Origin: Pseudomonas sp. ANT_J12 | GTDB taxonomy: Bacteria; Pseudomonadota; Gammaproteobacteria; Pseudomonadales; Pseudomonadaceae | Direction of reading: 5' to 3' | DNA length: 64,000 nucleotides | NCBI RefSeq assembly: GCF_008370045.1 | Contig: NZ_VOBN01000022.1 | Span: forward strand, 26,662-90,661 | Shown here: positions 57,418 to 64,000 of the stretch, piece by piece | Layout of the letters: every line of letters begins with the position of its first letter | Position numbering within the stretch: the first letter of the stretch is position 1 | Program-made: the position numbers and the translations under genes | The notes under the pieces: model-generated | The model's input: only the letters and a program-made list of their open reading frames with translations | Told to the model about the DNA's origin: nothing | Databases searched by the model: none

Positions 57418-58455
57418 ATGAAAAAAAGCATGTTTAGCATGGTTTGTCTTGCGGTAACAGTCGTCACTCCAGTGATTTTAACTATTCTAGGTGTGATGTA
57501 TTGCGTTGGATCTGGCAACAATATAAAAAGCAAGTTTCTTTCAGTTTTTGAATTGAGGCCAGAGCACGGACTAGTTAAGCAGGGGCTGTTATGGCTAGCT
57601 ATTGGATTACCCTTGAATTTAGGGTTGGGCCTCGGAATTTGGGTCTGGAGTGGTTACAGCATAAATCTGAGTGCGGAAGGATACAGGAAGTTTGTTGAAA
57701 TTAGTATTTTACCTCTGGCGATAATGTCTATTTCTCTTCCATTAGCGAGTCTTGTCTCGCGATTTCATTCAACACAGCAAGCTGCAAAACAAATATCAAT
57801 AACACTATTTAAGAATAATTTAGACGCTTTTTCGGCACATCGAAAAGGCATGCTCGATTATTTTTCAGATTTTGACCCGATGAAATATTTTGATGAGTTA
57901 ACGTTTGAATATAAAGTTCACCCAGTCCTACATAAGCGTTTCTTTAGTGGGACTCCCGAAAAAGGGTGGCCTAGTAGGAATGAAGCGTCATTTGATGAAG
58001 TAGAAAGACATTTAAAACAGGCAGCTACTTTTATTATTCCGGTTTTGAGCGGAACTTCAAAAGCTAGAGTCAATGACTACCTTCATGCTTCGCTAAATAT
58101 TTATCTCGCGGCTGAAGCTCTACATATAAAAGAAATCATCCATGGCATGGCACGACGTGGAGTGTACGTTAAATGGAATAGTAGTGACGGTGGAGTGTCG
58201 ACTCTGGGAGTTAAAACTCTTGAAACGTTGGCAGCTCTACGCTTTTCGCGAGAGTTTTATAATAATTTTTGCGATTTTTCCGGGCGGGCTCGAATGGAGA
58301 TGTCGAACGAGCTTGAGGAGGTTTTTTTGAAAACTGAATACTGGCTTAAAAAGGGTGAGCACATCGAAGCGATACATCTGGAGGAGCTTGCAAGGCTGGT
58401 CGAGAATGGGGGAGCAGAATATGGAGAAAAGCATGCCAGAAATATGAAGTCATAG
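57418..58455 (+). CDS. Uncharacterised membrane protein of the AT-rich island
   Basis: 345 residues. Three membrane segments in the first ~115 residues (VCLAVTVVTPVILTILGVMY, LLWLAIGLPLNLGLGLGIWV, ILPLAIMSISLPLASLV), then a cytoplasmic helical domain (NNLDAFSAHRKGMLDYFSDF, ASFDEVERHLKQAATFIIPV). AT-rich codon use differs sharply from the flanking chromosome, a sign of transfer. No known family recognised. ATG 57418 chosen over GTG 57406; AAGTTGTGATAA gives little ribosome-site help. Confidence 0.7.
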   Translation: MKKSMFSMVCLAVTVVTPVILTILGVMYCVGSGNNIKSKFLSVFELRPEHGLVKQGLLWLAIGLPLNLGLGLGIWVWSGYSINLSAEGYRKFVEISILPLAIMSISLPLASLVSRFHSTQQAAKQISITLFKNNLDAFSAHRKGMLDYFSDFDPMKYFDELTFEYKVHPVLHKRFFSGTPEKGWPSRNEASFDEVERHLKQAATFIIPVLSGTSKARVNDYLHASLNIYLAAEALHIKEIIHGMARRGVYVKWNSSDGGVSTLGVKTLETLAALRFSREFYNNFCDFSGRARMEMSNELEEVFLKTEYWLKKGEHIEAIHLEELARLVENGGAEYGEKHARNMKS

Positions 58456-58761
58456 AAGTGTCGCCTCCTACCAGTGAGCCAGCGCTTTATAATAATGGCG
58501 AGAACATCAATGATTAGAAAACGTACTGAAGAAGTGTCGCATTACTTCCTATGCCCTATAGTAATGACACGCGCACTTGCAATATTTAGATTTTGCTTCC
58601 GCAGATAATTCGGGGACAGACCACAACTCCTGGCTTAAATGAATATGCAGACGCTAAATTAATCGTTGTCTGTCCCCGATTCCCCTCCGACAAAGATCGC
58701 AGCAGAGAGATATTCAAACATTTGATTTCCATCACGCCATACTTCAAGGAAGCTTCTTTGC
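58456..58761. other. 306-base gap with a small inverted-repeat element
   Basis: No gene supported. CGGGGACAGAC (58611-58621) and GTCTGTCCCCG (58668-58678) form an 11-bp inverted repeat 46 bases apart, resembling the ends of a MITE or a REP-like unit associated with transposases. No transposase is nearby. Confidence 0.6.
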
Positions 58762-59493
58762 ATGAATGCGTCATATAAGAATAGCCATATCAACGAAACG
58801 CTTGACGTCCTTACAGAGCTCAGTCAATACAAACCCCGATCAGCAGACCAGCGGCGTACCGGATTCGAATCAAGAGCTGAGCGTATCTCCAACTGGAGTA
58901 TGGGGATGGCTGTCATGTTAATGGTACCGGCGTGGGGATTGGCAGCATGGGCATATTTCGGAGGCTCGCTCTATGAGTGGGTAAAGCTTGTTGCACTGAT
59001 AATCGTGACCCTCTCATGCTTGCTGGCGATCTTGGCATTACTAATACCTATCCTGGCAACCGGCGTCATATTATTTCGATGGAAGGATATTTCGCTTCAA
59101 AACCTGTTGGACGACATCAAACACGAACAAGCTATGGTTTATGCCTTGTCCAATCACAAAGATGAAGCCCTTGTCGATGCTAAGTGCTGGCTTGAGCTGA
59201 AGATCAAACGTATTGAGGCCCGCGTCGCTCACTTTTTCGGAGACAAAAGTGCAGTGCTGGGCCTGCTCGCTTCCGGATACTTTTTTGCCAAAGAATTTGG
59301 AGATAAAGCAGGTGGGCTCAGCTGGATCGGGAGCACAATCAGCTCTGGAGTTACCTTCCAAAATTTTCCCAACATGGCGTTAATGATGATTGGCGCGGGG
59401 GTTGTCGGGCTTTCGCTTGGCGCCGTCATGATCAGACATATCGCGGCGCGCTATCGATATCAGGTGCAGTTGATCGATATGGCCAAACGTTAG
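58762..59493 (+). CDS. Uncharacterised membrane protein
   Basis: 243 residues. Two N-terminal membrane segments (MGMAVMLMVPAWGLAAWAYF and LVALIIVTLSCLLAILALLI), a cytoplasmic helical stretch (LQNLLDDIKHEQAMVYALSN) and two hydrophobic C-terminal segments (AVLGLLASGYFFAKEF, MALMMIGAGVVGLSLGAVMI). No known family recognised. Intermediate GC. It stands alone between two non-coding stretches in the accessory region. Confidence 0.7.
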   Translation: MNASYKNSHINETLDVLTELSQYKPRSADQRRTGFESRAERISNWSMGMAVMLMVPAWGLAAWAYFGGSLYEWVKLVALIIVTLSCLLAILALLIPILATGVILFRWKDISLQNLLDDIKHEQAMVYALSNHKDEALVDAKCWLELKIKRIEARVAHFFGDKSAVLGLLASGYFFAKEFGDKAGGLSWIGSTISSGVTFQNFPNMALMMIGAGVVGLSLGAVMIRHIAARYRYQVQLIDMAKR

Positions 59494-59957
59494 CAGACGC
59501 TCTGCCGGTAAGGACTGATGTTTTTTTATCGAAAATTGCCGATCGTGAAAGGCAGCTATCGGCCGATTGCTGCTGGTCGCGAAGGGCAGAAATCGGCCAT
59601 CAGCTGCCGCTCATCAGTGACCGATTCCGGCCAATCCATACCTGATGGCTGCCCAGATGGCGATTGAAGTAAACCTCTCGGTTAGGGGCCAAATACGATG
59701 AGGGTTGAATACTTACTCGTTTTCGGCGGGTCTTTCGTTCGACTGAGCTCTGTCCATATTATGGTGTCTACCCCTTCCTATCCAAAAAACGTGCGTTTTC
59801 GACCAGTCCAGTGGTAGACGGCATCATGGCGTTTTGGTAGCGTCCCTTTTATAAAATCAGTATTGGCGTGCATTTGCGAATACTAAATTGATGGATTTTT
59901 CATTTTTTCAAGCAGCGCTTCGATAGTGTGCTGGTGTTCAACAATACCGGCTCATGT
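59494..59957. other. 464-base gap with dispersed repeat copy
   Basis: No gene. The part at about 59540-59670 is rich in TCGGCC/GGCCGA half-sites; AGGCAGCTATCGGCC at 59550-59564 reappears inverted at 62730-62744. The remainder is AT-rich and should contain the promoter of the HEPN-like gene. Confidence 0.5.
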
Positions 59958-60692
59958 ATGTTCATAAGGAAATGCATTTTGGCAGAAGAAACCCACGCTC
60001 CTCGGCAGCCAGTAAAAGAACTCCTCAGCGCACTTCATGACAGTTTCGGTGCGAATTTAGGAGGAGCTATTGACGTTCCTAACACACCTCTTTTAGATTC
60101 GATAGATCTTAATTCTAGAATAATTAGTGAGTTCAAATCAGCACTGCTGAGCGGCAACAGAGGTGACGCTCATAAAGCTGGGTGCGCAGAAATACTGGAT
60201 GAGGTTTTCAGCGACTTTGCTATTGCAATGTACCTTAATTCAATTGGACTTATTGTTCCAGCTCGAATGTCCGCTAGAAGAGCGTTTGAGCTTGGGCTTT
60301 CTGCCGTATACATGTGGGATATGCCACATGAATATTGGGGCTGGAGAAAACGAGATCAGGATTTAAGCTTCTCAGCTATGGTTGCGCATTTGAACTCATC
60401 GGGTTATCTCGAGTATATGACGCAACTGAAAGGTCTATCGGCAAATGCCTGCTTTTGCGATCAAACGAACTTTCAAGCGCTTTATAGAATACTCAGTAAT
60501 ACAGTGCACGGCAAGATTGCCGATCTACCTGCATTAGCACCAGAACGATTCTCTACAATAACAAATGGCCTTGCTGAGCACTTAGAGCTAATAGTTAAAA
60601 CGCAGAATGCGGTTATCTGCCTTCTGTTTGGACGATTCTCAGAACTTGAAGCGACAATTCACTCAAAACTCCCTCAAATTCAAAGGCCTTAA
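59958..60692 (+). CDS. HEPN-like protein, first gene of a candidate defence pair
   Basis: 244 residues from ATG 59958; TTG 59979 has a better ribosome site (AAGGA 8 bases before it) and would remove 7 residues. It is mostly helical: LDEVFSDFAIAMYLNSIGLI, PARMSARRAFELGLSAVYMW. Near the end, YRILSNTVHGK has the R-x6-H spacing of HEPN ribonuclease sites (Arg about 177, His about 184). This is a pattern match, not a family identification. The ATPase gene starts 4 bases after its stop, so the two are co-translated or co-transcribed. Confidence 0.65.
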   Translation: MFIRKCILAEETHAPRQPVKELLSALHDSFGANLGGAIDVPNTPLLDSIDLNSRIISEFKSALLSGNRGDAHKAGCAEILDEVFSDFAIAMYLNSIGLIVPARMSARRAFELGLSAVYMWDMPHEYWGWRKRDQDLSFSAMVAHLNSSGYLEYMTQLKGLSANACFCDQTNFQALYRILSNTVHGKIADLPALAPERFSTITNGLAEHLELIVKTQNAVICLLFGRFSELEATIHSKLPQIQRP

Positions 60693-60696
60693 ACCC

Positions 60697-62457
60697 ATGA
60701 GCGCGCAGACCACAGCTCCACAACTGAGCGGAGAGGACCTTCTCCAAACAGCTCGGTGTGAGGATTTACTTTACGACCAAATCAAACAGGTATCAGTATT
60801 AGGCGATTTCGAGCGACGCATCATTGACTCCTTAAAAGGGAGTGGGGCAAACCTACTTGAAGGTGCGCGGGGTGTTGGGAAGTCGATGCTGCTTCGCATG
60901 GCTGAAATAGAGTTAGATATAGCTTTCTCCGTCGATAGAAAGCTGGGCGTCTATGTGAATTTCAAAACCAGCACATTGCTTGAAGGTGTAAAAGCGGATG
61001 AGCGGGATGCTTTTCAGATCTGGGTCAATATAAAGATTTTAGAAGCTTTGCATGAAAAAATGCTTGCACTAAATTTAATTGCAAAAACTGGAGTCGCAGA
61101 CCCTTACCAGCGAGTTTTCGGAGTTTCTTCAGTACTCGAAACTAAAGCAATGCTTGAGGAAAAAATCCATCTACTTCAAAAGCTTGCTTTTAGTAGAAAC
61201 GCACATGCTGAAATTCTTGGACAGATTGGTGAGGATTTCCTAGCGAAGGCTCAAGATACCAGTTTCTTGGTGAATATAATAAAAGATGTAGCCGAGCTAT
61301 TTTCGCTCAATAAAATTGTTTTCTTTTTTGACGAGGCTGCACACACGTTCATCCCAGCCCAACAGAATATATTTTTTGAAATATTCAAGTTGTTGCACGG
61401 AGGCATGGTCGCTTGTAAAGCAGCAGTGTATCCGACTGTAACTAATTACGGACGAAACTTTGAGGTAGGCCAGGACGCAATAGTTTTACCAGTGGTCCGA
61501 TTCGATCCAGGTGAGTCTGGGCGCCGTGAGAATCGATTGCACTTTCGATCGATTCTCGAAAAACGCTTACCGAAAACAAGCGGTTTACGAAAGAAAATAT
61601 TCCCGAGGGGCGCGGAACTTGATCTTTGTATAGACTTATCAAACGGTAACCCGCGAGCATTGCTGCATATATTGAACAGTTCCTTATCCGGCAACGCTGC
61701 TCTTTCAGAACGATCTGTCGGATTAGCTGTTCAGAACTATGTAGATCAGGCGTTAATCCCTTATCATCAAAGCCTTTCTAAGAGACTACCTAAGTATTCA
61801 TCTCATATTCGAGTTGGTCTTGATTTGCTTAGAGGATACATTATTCCCGAAGTAAGAACGAAAAATCATAGAAAGACAAAAAGCGAATACCAATCGGTTT
61901 TTTTTACACTTCAGCGCGATATGTCTCCTAATTTAAAGATGGCTTTAGATATCCTAAGTTATTCCGGCATGGTATCGCAACTTGGGACTGTTAAGATTGC
62001 GAATGGAACCGGGCCACGATATATGATCAACCTAGCGATGATGGCTACTGAAAAAGGATTTGATACATCTAGAACTCCGGATGCTATAGCTCGGTTAAGC
62101 CTGACTGATTATCGTGAGTTTTCATCCGCAGACCCACAGATAAAGATCTATCTAGATTCTCTATTATTACCGACCGAAACATGCTCTGAATGCAACACTC
62201 CACTTCAACAAAATGCAAAATTTTGTAGCGACTGTGGCAATAAGATCACGGAAGTTTCAATAGTTAGCACTTTGCTTGAGGAGCCTATTGATGGGCTTTC
62301 AGTGAGCGAACGGTTGAAAAATCGAATTCGGCCAAAGTTCTCTACCGTTGGATCGGTGGTTCAAGCCAAAAGAGATGAGCTTATGGCGATTGCTTATATT
62401 AAAGATGTCCGTTCGAGGATTATTAAGAACGCAGCAGATGAATTTATCTCTGGCTGA
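60697..62457 (+). CDS. P-loop ATPase with C-terminal zinc ribbon, second gene of candidate defence pair
   Basis: 586 residues. Walker A GARGVGKS at about 56-63, Walker B IVFFFDEAAH at 207-216, and a later YPTVTNYGRN sensor-like segment, as in ORC/STAND-type ATPases. A helical region follows, with SNGNPRALLHILNSSLS as in STAND-type lids. Four cysteines at about 496, 499, 510 and 513 (CSEC, CSDC) form a zinc ribbon. AT-rich codon use. No named system recognised. An ATPase next to a HEPN-like protein in an island suggests sensing and RNA cleavage during infection; inference only. Confidence 0.75.
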   Translation: MSAQTTAPQLSGEDLLQTARCEDLLYDQIKQVSVLGDFERRIIDSLKGSGANLLEGARGVGKSMLLRMAEIELDIAFSVDRKLGVYVNFKTSTLLEGVKADERDAFQIWVNIKILEALHEKMLALNLIAKTGVADPYQRVFGVSSVLETKAMLEEKIHLLQKLAFSRNAHAEILGQIGEDFLAKAQDTSFLVNIIKDVAELFSLNKIVFFFDEAAHTFIPAQQNIFFEIFKLLHGGMVACKAAVYPTVTNYGRNFEVGQDAIVLPVVRFDPGESGRRENRLHFRSILEKRLPKTSGLRKKIFPRGAELDLCIDLSNGNPRALLHILNSSLSGNAALSERSVGLAVQNYVDQALIPYHQSLSKRLPKYSSHIRVGLDLLRGYIIPEVRTKNHRKTKSEYQSVFFTLQRDMSPNLKMALDILSYSGMVSQLGTVKIANGTGPRYMINLAMMATEKGFDTSRTPDAIARLSLTDYREFSSADPQIKIYLDSLLLPTETCSECNTPLQQNAKFCSDCGNKITEVSIVSTLLEEPIDGLSVSERLKNRIRPKFSTVGSVVQAKRDELMAIAYIKDVRSRIIKNAADEFISG

Positions 62458-62907
62458 TAACTCTTCAGTTATAGGTTTAATTATTATCTACGGAATTATT
62501 TAGCACTATCTAATTTCGTGAATTTCGCAAGCAATCTGGGGTCCGTAGCCTTTATCGACCCCTCACTTCTATATATGAATGCGTCTTTGGCTCATTGCTC
62601 CAACCTGCGGTCAGCACTTAGATAGGGACGACTTATATCGGTCGCAATTGACGCCTTTGATCGTAAGATGGCTAACGCGATGACCTTCCGTTGTTGGCCG
62701 ATAAAAGCCACTTGCGAGTGACCGCTTGTGGCCGATAGCTGCCTGTCGCGAAGGTCGATATGGCCGAGGACTGTCATTAATCCTTCTCGTGGGAAGAGCT
62801 GTAATTGTGGAGCATTGTCGCCACGAATCTACCAGATGTCGACTTTTTGGGTTTAGGGCCGGCAGCAAAAAGGGCCCGGCTGGGCCCTTTTTCAGGTGAG
62901 GCTATTT
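62458..62907. other. 450-base gap with dispersed repeat and terminator
   Basis: No gene. GGCCGATAGCTGCCT at 62730-62744 is the inverse of a sequence at 59550-59564. A strong terminator occupies 62867-62892. The segment before 62600 is AT-rich and unremarkable. Confidence 0.5.
62867..62892 (-). terminator. Intrinsic terminator of the MvaT-type gene
   Basis: AAAAAGGGCCC (62867-62877), loop GGCT, GGGCCCTTTTT (62882-62892): perfect stem with A and T runs, 15 bases after the gene's stop on the minus strand. Works on both strands. Confidence 0.88.
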
Positions 62908-63273
62908 TTACTTTTTCAGCCATCCCTCGACGACGTCGGCGCCGTGTTTTGCCTTCCACTCTTTCAACACTTTGTTGTTCCCGCCCTTGGTTTCGACCAC
63001 TTCACCGGTATTCGGGTTTTTGTACACCTTCACTTCGCGTGGTTTGCGTGTGCCCGCAGCTGGAGCTGAGGTTTGGCGGCGAGCCGAGGTATTAGGGTCC
63101 AGCAGATTGATGATGTGCTTGAGGCTGAAGCCGTATTGATCGAGCAGCTCGCGCAGCTTGGTTTCAAACTCAATTTCTTTTTTCAACGCGCCGTCGCTCT
63201 TCAGTGCCTCCAAAGCCTCGAGTTGTTCTGCAAGGTGTTTTTCAAGTTGACGGTATTCAGCAAGTTTGGACAT
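62908..63273 (-). CDS. MvaT/MvaU-family H-NS-like DNA-binding protein
   Basis: 121 residues. N-terminal coiled coil (SKLAEYRQLEKHLAEQLEAL) for oligomerisation, a linker (NTSARRQTSAPAAGTRKPRE), and the C-terminal DNA-binding domain VKVYKNPNTGEVVETKGGNN, KVLKEWKAKHG, with the GGN loop that enters the AT-rich minor groove. Family members silence horizontally acquired DNA. Being next to AT-rich genes inside accessory DNA, it is likely an island-encoded paralogue that silences the island or interferes with chromosomal MvaT. Confidence 0.9.
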   Translation of the reverse strand: MSKLAEYRQLEKHLAEQLEALEALKSDGALKKEIEFETKLRELLDQYGFSLKHIINLLDPNTSARRQTSAPAAGTRKPREVKVYKNPNTGEVVETKGGNNKVLKEWKAKHGADVVEGWLKK

Positions 63274-63339
63274 TGGGTTTTCCTGACATGTGTTTTGAAG
63301 ATACTAATCTGAATAGTACAACAGCTTAGAAGTTCATCG

Positions 63340-63528
63340 TTATGGTCGGCCCTTCAACTGGCTTTCGACGTGGCTTATTTCAGCCTTGATCGAATTGACT
63401 GTCAGTGTCTGCACCTTCGAAGCTTTTCCAGTTTTGATGTCAACTATTTTGAGTAGCGCGGTTAGATGATTTTTGCGCGCTTTCAAGGTGTCGCTCCAGC
63501 TTGCGCTACTTTGAATTTTACTGGTCAT
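63340..63528 (-). CDS. Small hypothetical protein
   Basis: 62 residues, basic, helical: SSASWSDTLKARKNHLTALL, KIVDIKTGKASKVQTLTVNS, AEISHVESQLKGR. No family recognised. On the same strand between the MvaT-type gene and a partial gene; a hairpin at 63552-63577 lies just upstream. Confidence 0.5.
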   Translation of the reverse strand: MTSKIQSSASWSDTLKARKNHLTALLKIVDIKTGKASKVQTLTVNSIKAEISHVESQLKGRP

Positions 63529-63551
63529 GATCTTTATCCTGATGGGCTTTT

Positions 63552-63577
63552 AAACAGCCCACATGCGTAGGCTGTTT
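63552..63577 (-). terminator. Weak terminator-like hairpin
   Basis: AAACAGCC (63552-63559) and GGCTGTTT (63570-63577) with a 10-base loop. On the minus strand it is followed by AAAA rather than T's, so termination is doubtful. Confidence 0.4.
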
Positions 63578-63592
63578 CAGGTGTCTGGGCGT

Positions 63593-64000
63593 TTACAACG
63601 TTAGAACGTCTTGCTCGTTGTACTTATAGGAACGCTCAGCCAGCTCTCGACTGCCCCACGCGTGGAAATCTTCGCCTTCTTTAGGAAGCACCAACCTTCT
63701 TAGGCTGATTTGATCGTCCCCCAGCATCCTTTTGACTGCCCACAGCTTGGCGCCCTTTTCCATCAGTCCCTGGGCTTCTTCGTTCCACTGCTCTTCCAAT
63801 ACTTTCTCGGCCAGTAACATGACCGTTTTCTTGATGGCAAGGTATTCCCTTTGTGCCTCGGCAATGTGTTGTTCGTATCCGCTCCATGAACCCCACATTC
63901 CAAGCGGATAGCTGACGGCTGATGCTGTGCTCCCGATTTCCATCAGGAGTCCATCACCATGATGCGTCCCAATGCCAGCGTTGAAAAAGTGTACCTCTAC
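63593..64000 (-). CDS. Partial hypothetical protein running off the right edge
   Basis: At least 135 residues; the frame is open to the window end, so ATG 63943 is not necessarily the start. The edge part reads VEVHFFNAGIGTHHGDGLLM, which resembles the first strand and His/Asp turn of metallo-beta-lactamase-like proteins (HFxxxGxG..GD). The rest is helical and not recognised (EQHIAEAQREYLAIKKTVML, GAKLWAVKRMLGDDQISLRR). Assignment needs the sequence beyond the edge. Confidence 0.5.
   Translation of the reverse strand, partial: VEVHFFNAGIGTHHGDGLLMEIGSTASAVSYPLGMWGSWSGYEQHIAEAQREYLAIKKTVMLLAEKVLEEQWNEEAQGLMEKGAKLWAVKRMLGDDQISLRRLVLPKEGEDFHAWGSRELAERSYKYNEQDVLTL

Overview
The window is GC-rich chromosomal DNA from a Pseudomonas, most likely of the P. 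fluorescens group. The evidence is family-level: MvaT-type H-NS protein, DUF6124/DUF3077/DUF2789 proteins, the pga operon, and many Pseudomonas-style repeats containing GTAGGAGC..GCTTGCCCGCGA. No tRNA, rRNA or CRISPR array was seen.

Layout. 1-3.3 kb: the end of a TauD-like dioxygenase followed by a complete SsuA/TauA-type ABC importer (binding protein, ATPase, permease), then a LysR regulator broken by an in-frame TAG. 4.6-8.8 kb: a tripartite EmrAB/NodT-type efflux operon in which a dispersed repeat sits at the 5' end of the outer-membrane gene; a frameshifted NYN-domain gene converges on it. 10-29.9 kb: the most unusual locus. Two HlyD-like adaptors and an M50 peptidase/HlyD fusion stand with a GNAT, a phage-tail-collar (MdpB-like) protein, a DUF6916-like protein, a GT39-type glycosyltransferase, two sulfotransferase-like proteins, a CysC-like kinase and an Asp/Asn beta-hydroxylase. 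They surround a ~2,436-residue LEPR-XLL/DUF4347 surface protein with 16 Ig-like repeats and its TolC. No ABC ATPase is present in this locus. I infer a dedicated export and modification system for the giant protein.

30-41.6 kb: a DUF6124 gene preceded by a C4-like antisense RNA leader, slipin/NfeD, a YbaK deacylase, a ParDE-like toxin-antitoxin pair with an operator palindrome, a HigA remnant, a MarR-FUSC-DUF1656-HlyD-NodT efflux operon, and a YdgA-type protein. 41.9-48.2 kb: pgaABCD for poly-N-acetylglucosamine. 48.3-53.6 kb: a Rieske/FAD reductase, a PEBP protein, and a VWA lipoprotein with an ECF sigma factor and a probable partner membrane protein.

53.6-64 kb: accessory DNA. It starts with small ORFs and a second C4-like leader upstream of a DUF3077 gene with a coupled 31-codon ORF. 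It continues with phased repeats, a PDZ lipoprotein, a palindrome-rich non-coding stretch and AT-rich genes: two membrane proteins, then a HEPN-like protein next to a P-loop ATPase with a zinc ribbon (candidate defence pair). It ends with an MvaT-type protein and a gene cut by the window edge.

The two strongest signals are (1) the ABC-less export/sulfation/hydroxylation locus and (2) the two C4-type antisense RNA leaders. In each leader a central strand can pair with either an upstream or a downstream copy of the same two short sequences. Those sequences differ completely between the loci while pairing is kept, and the downstream copy overlaps the ribosome-binding site.
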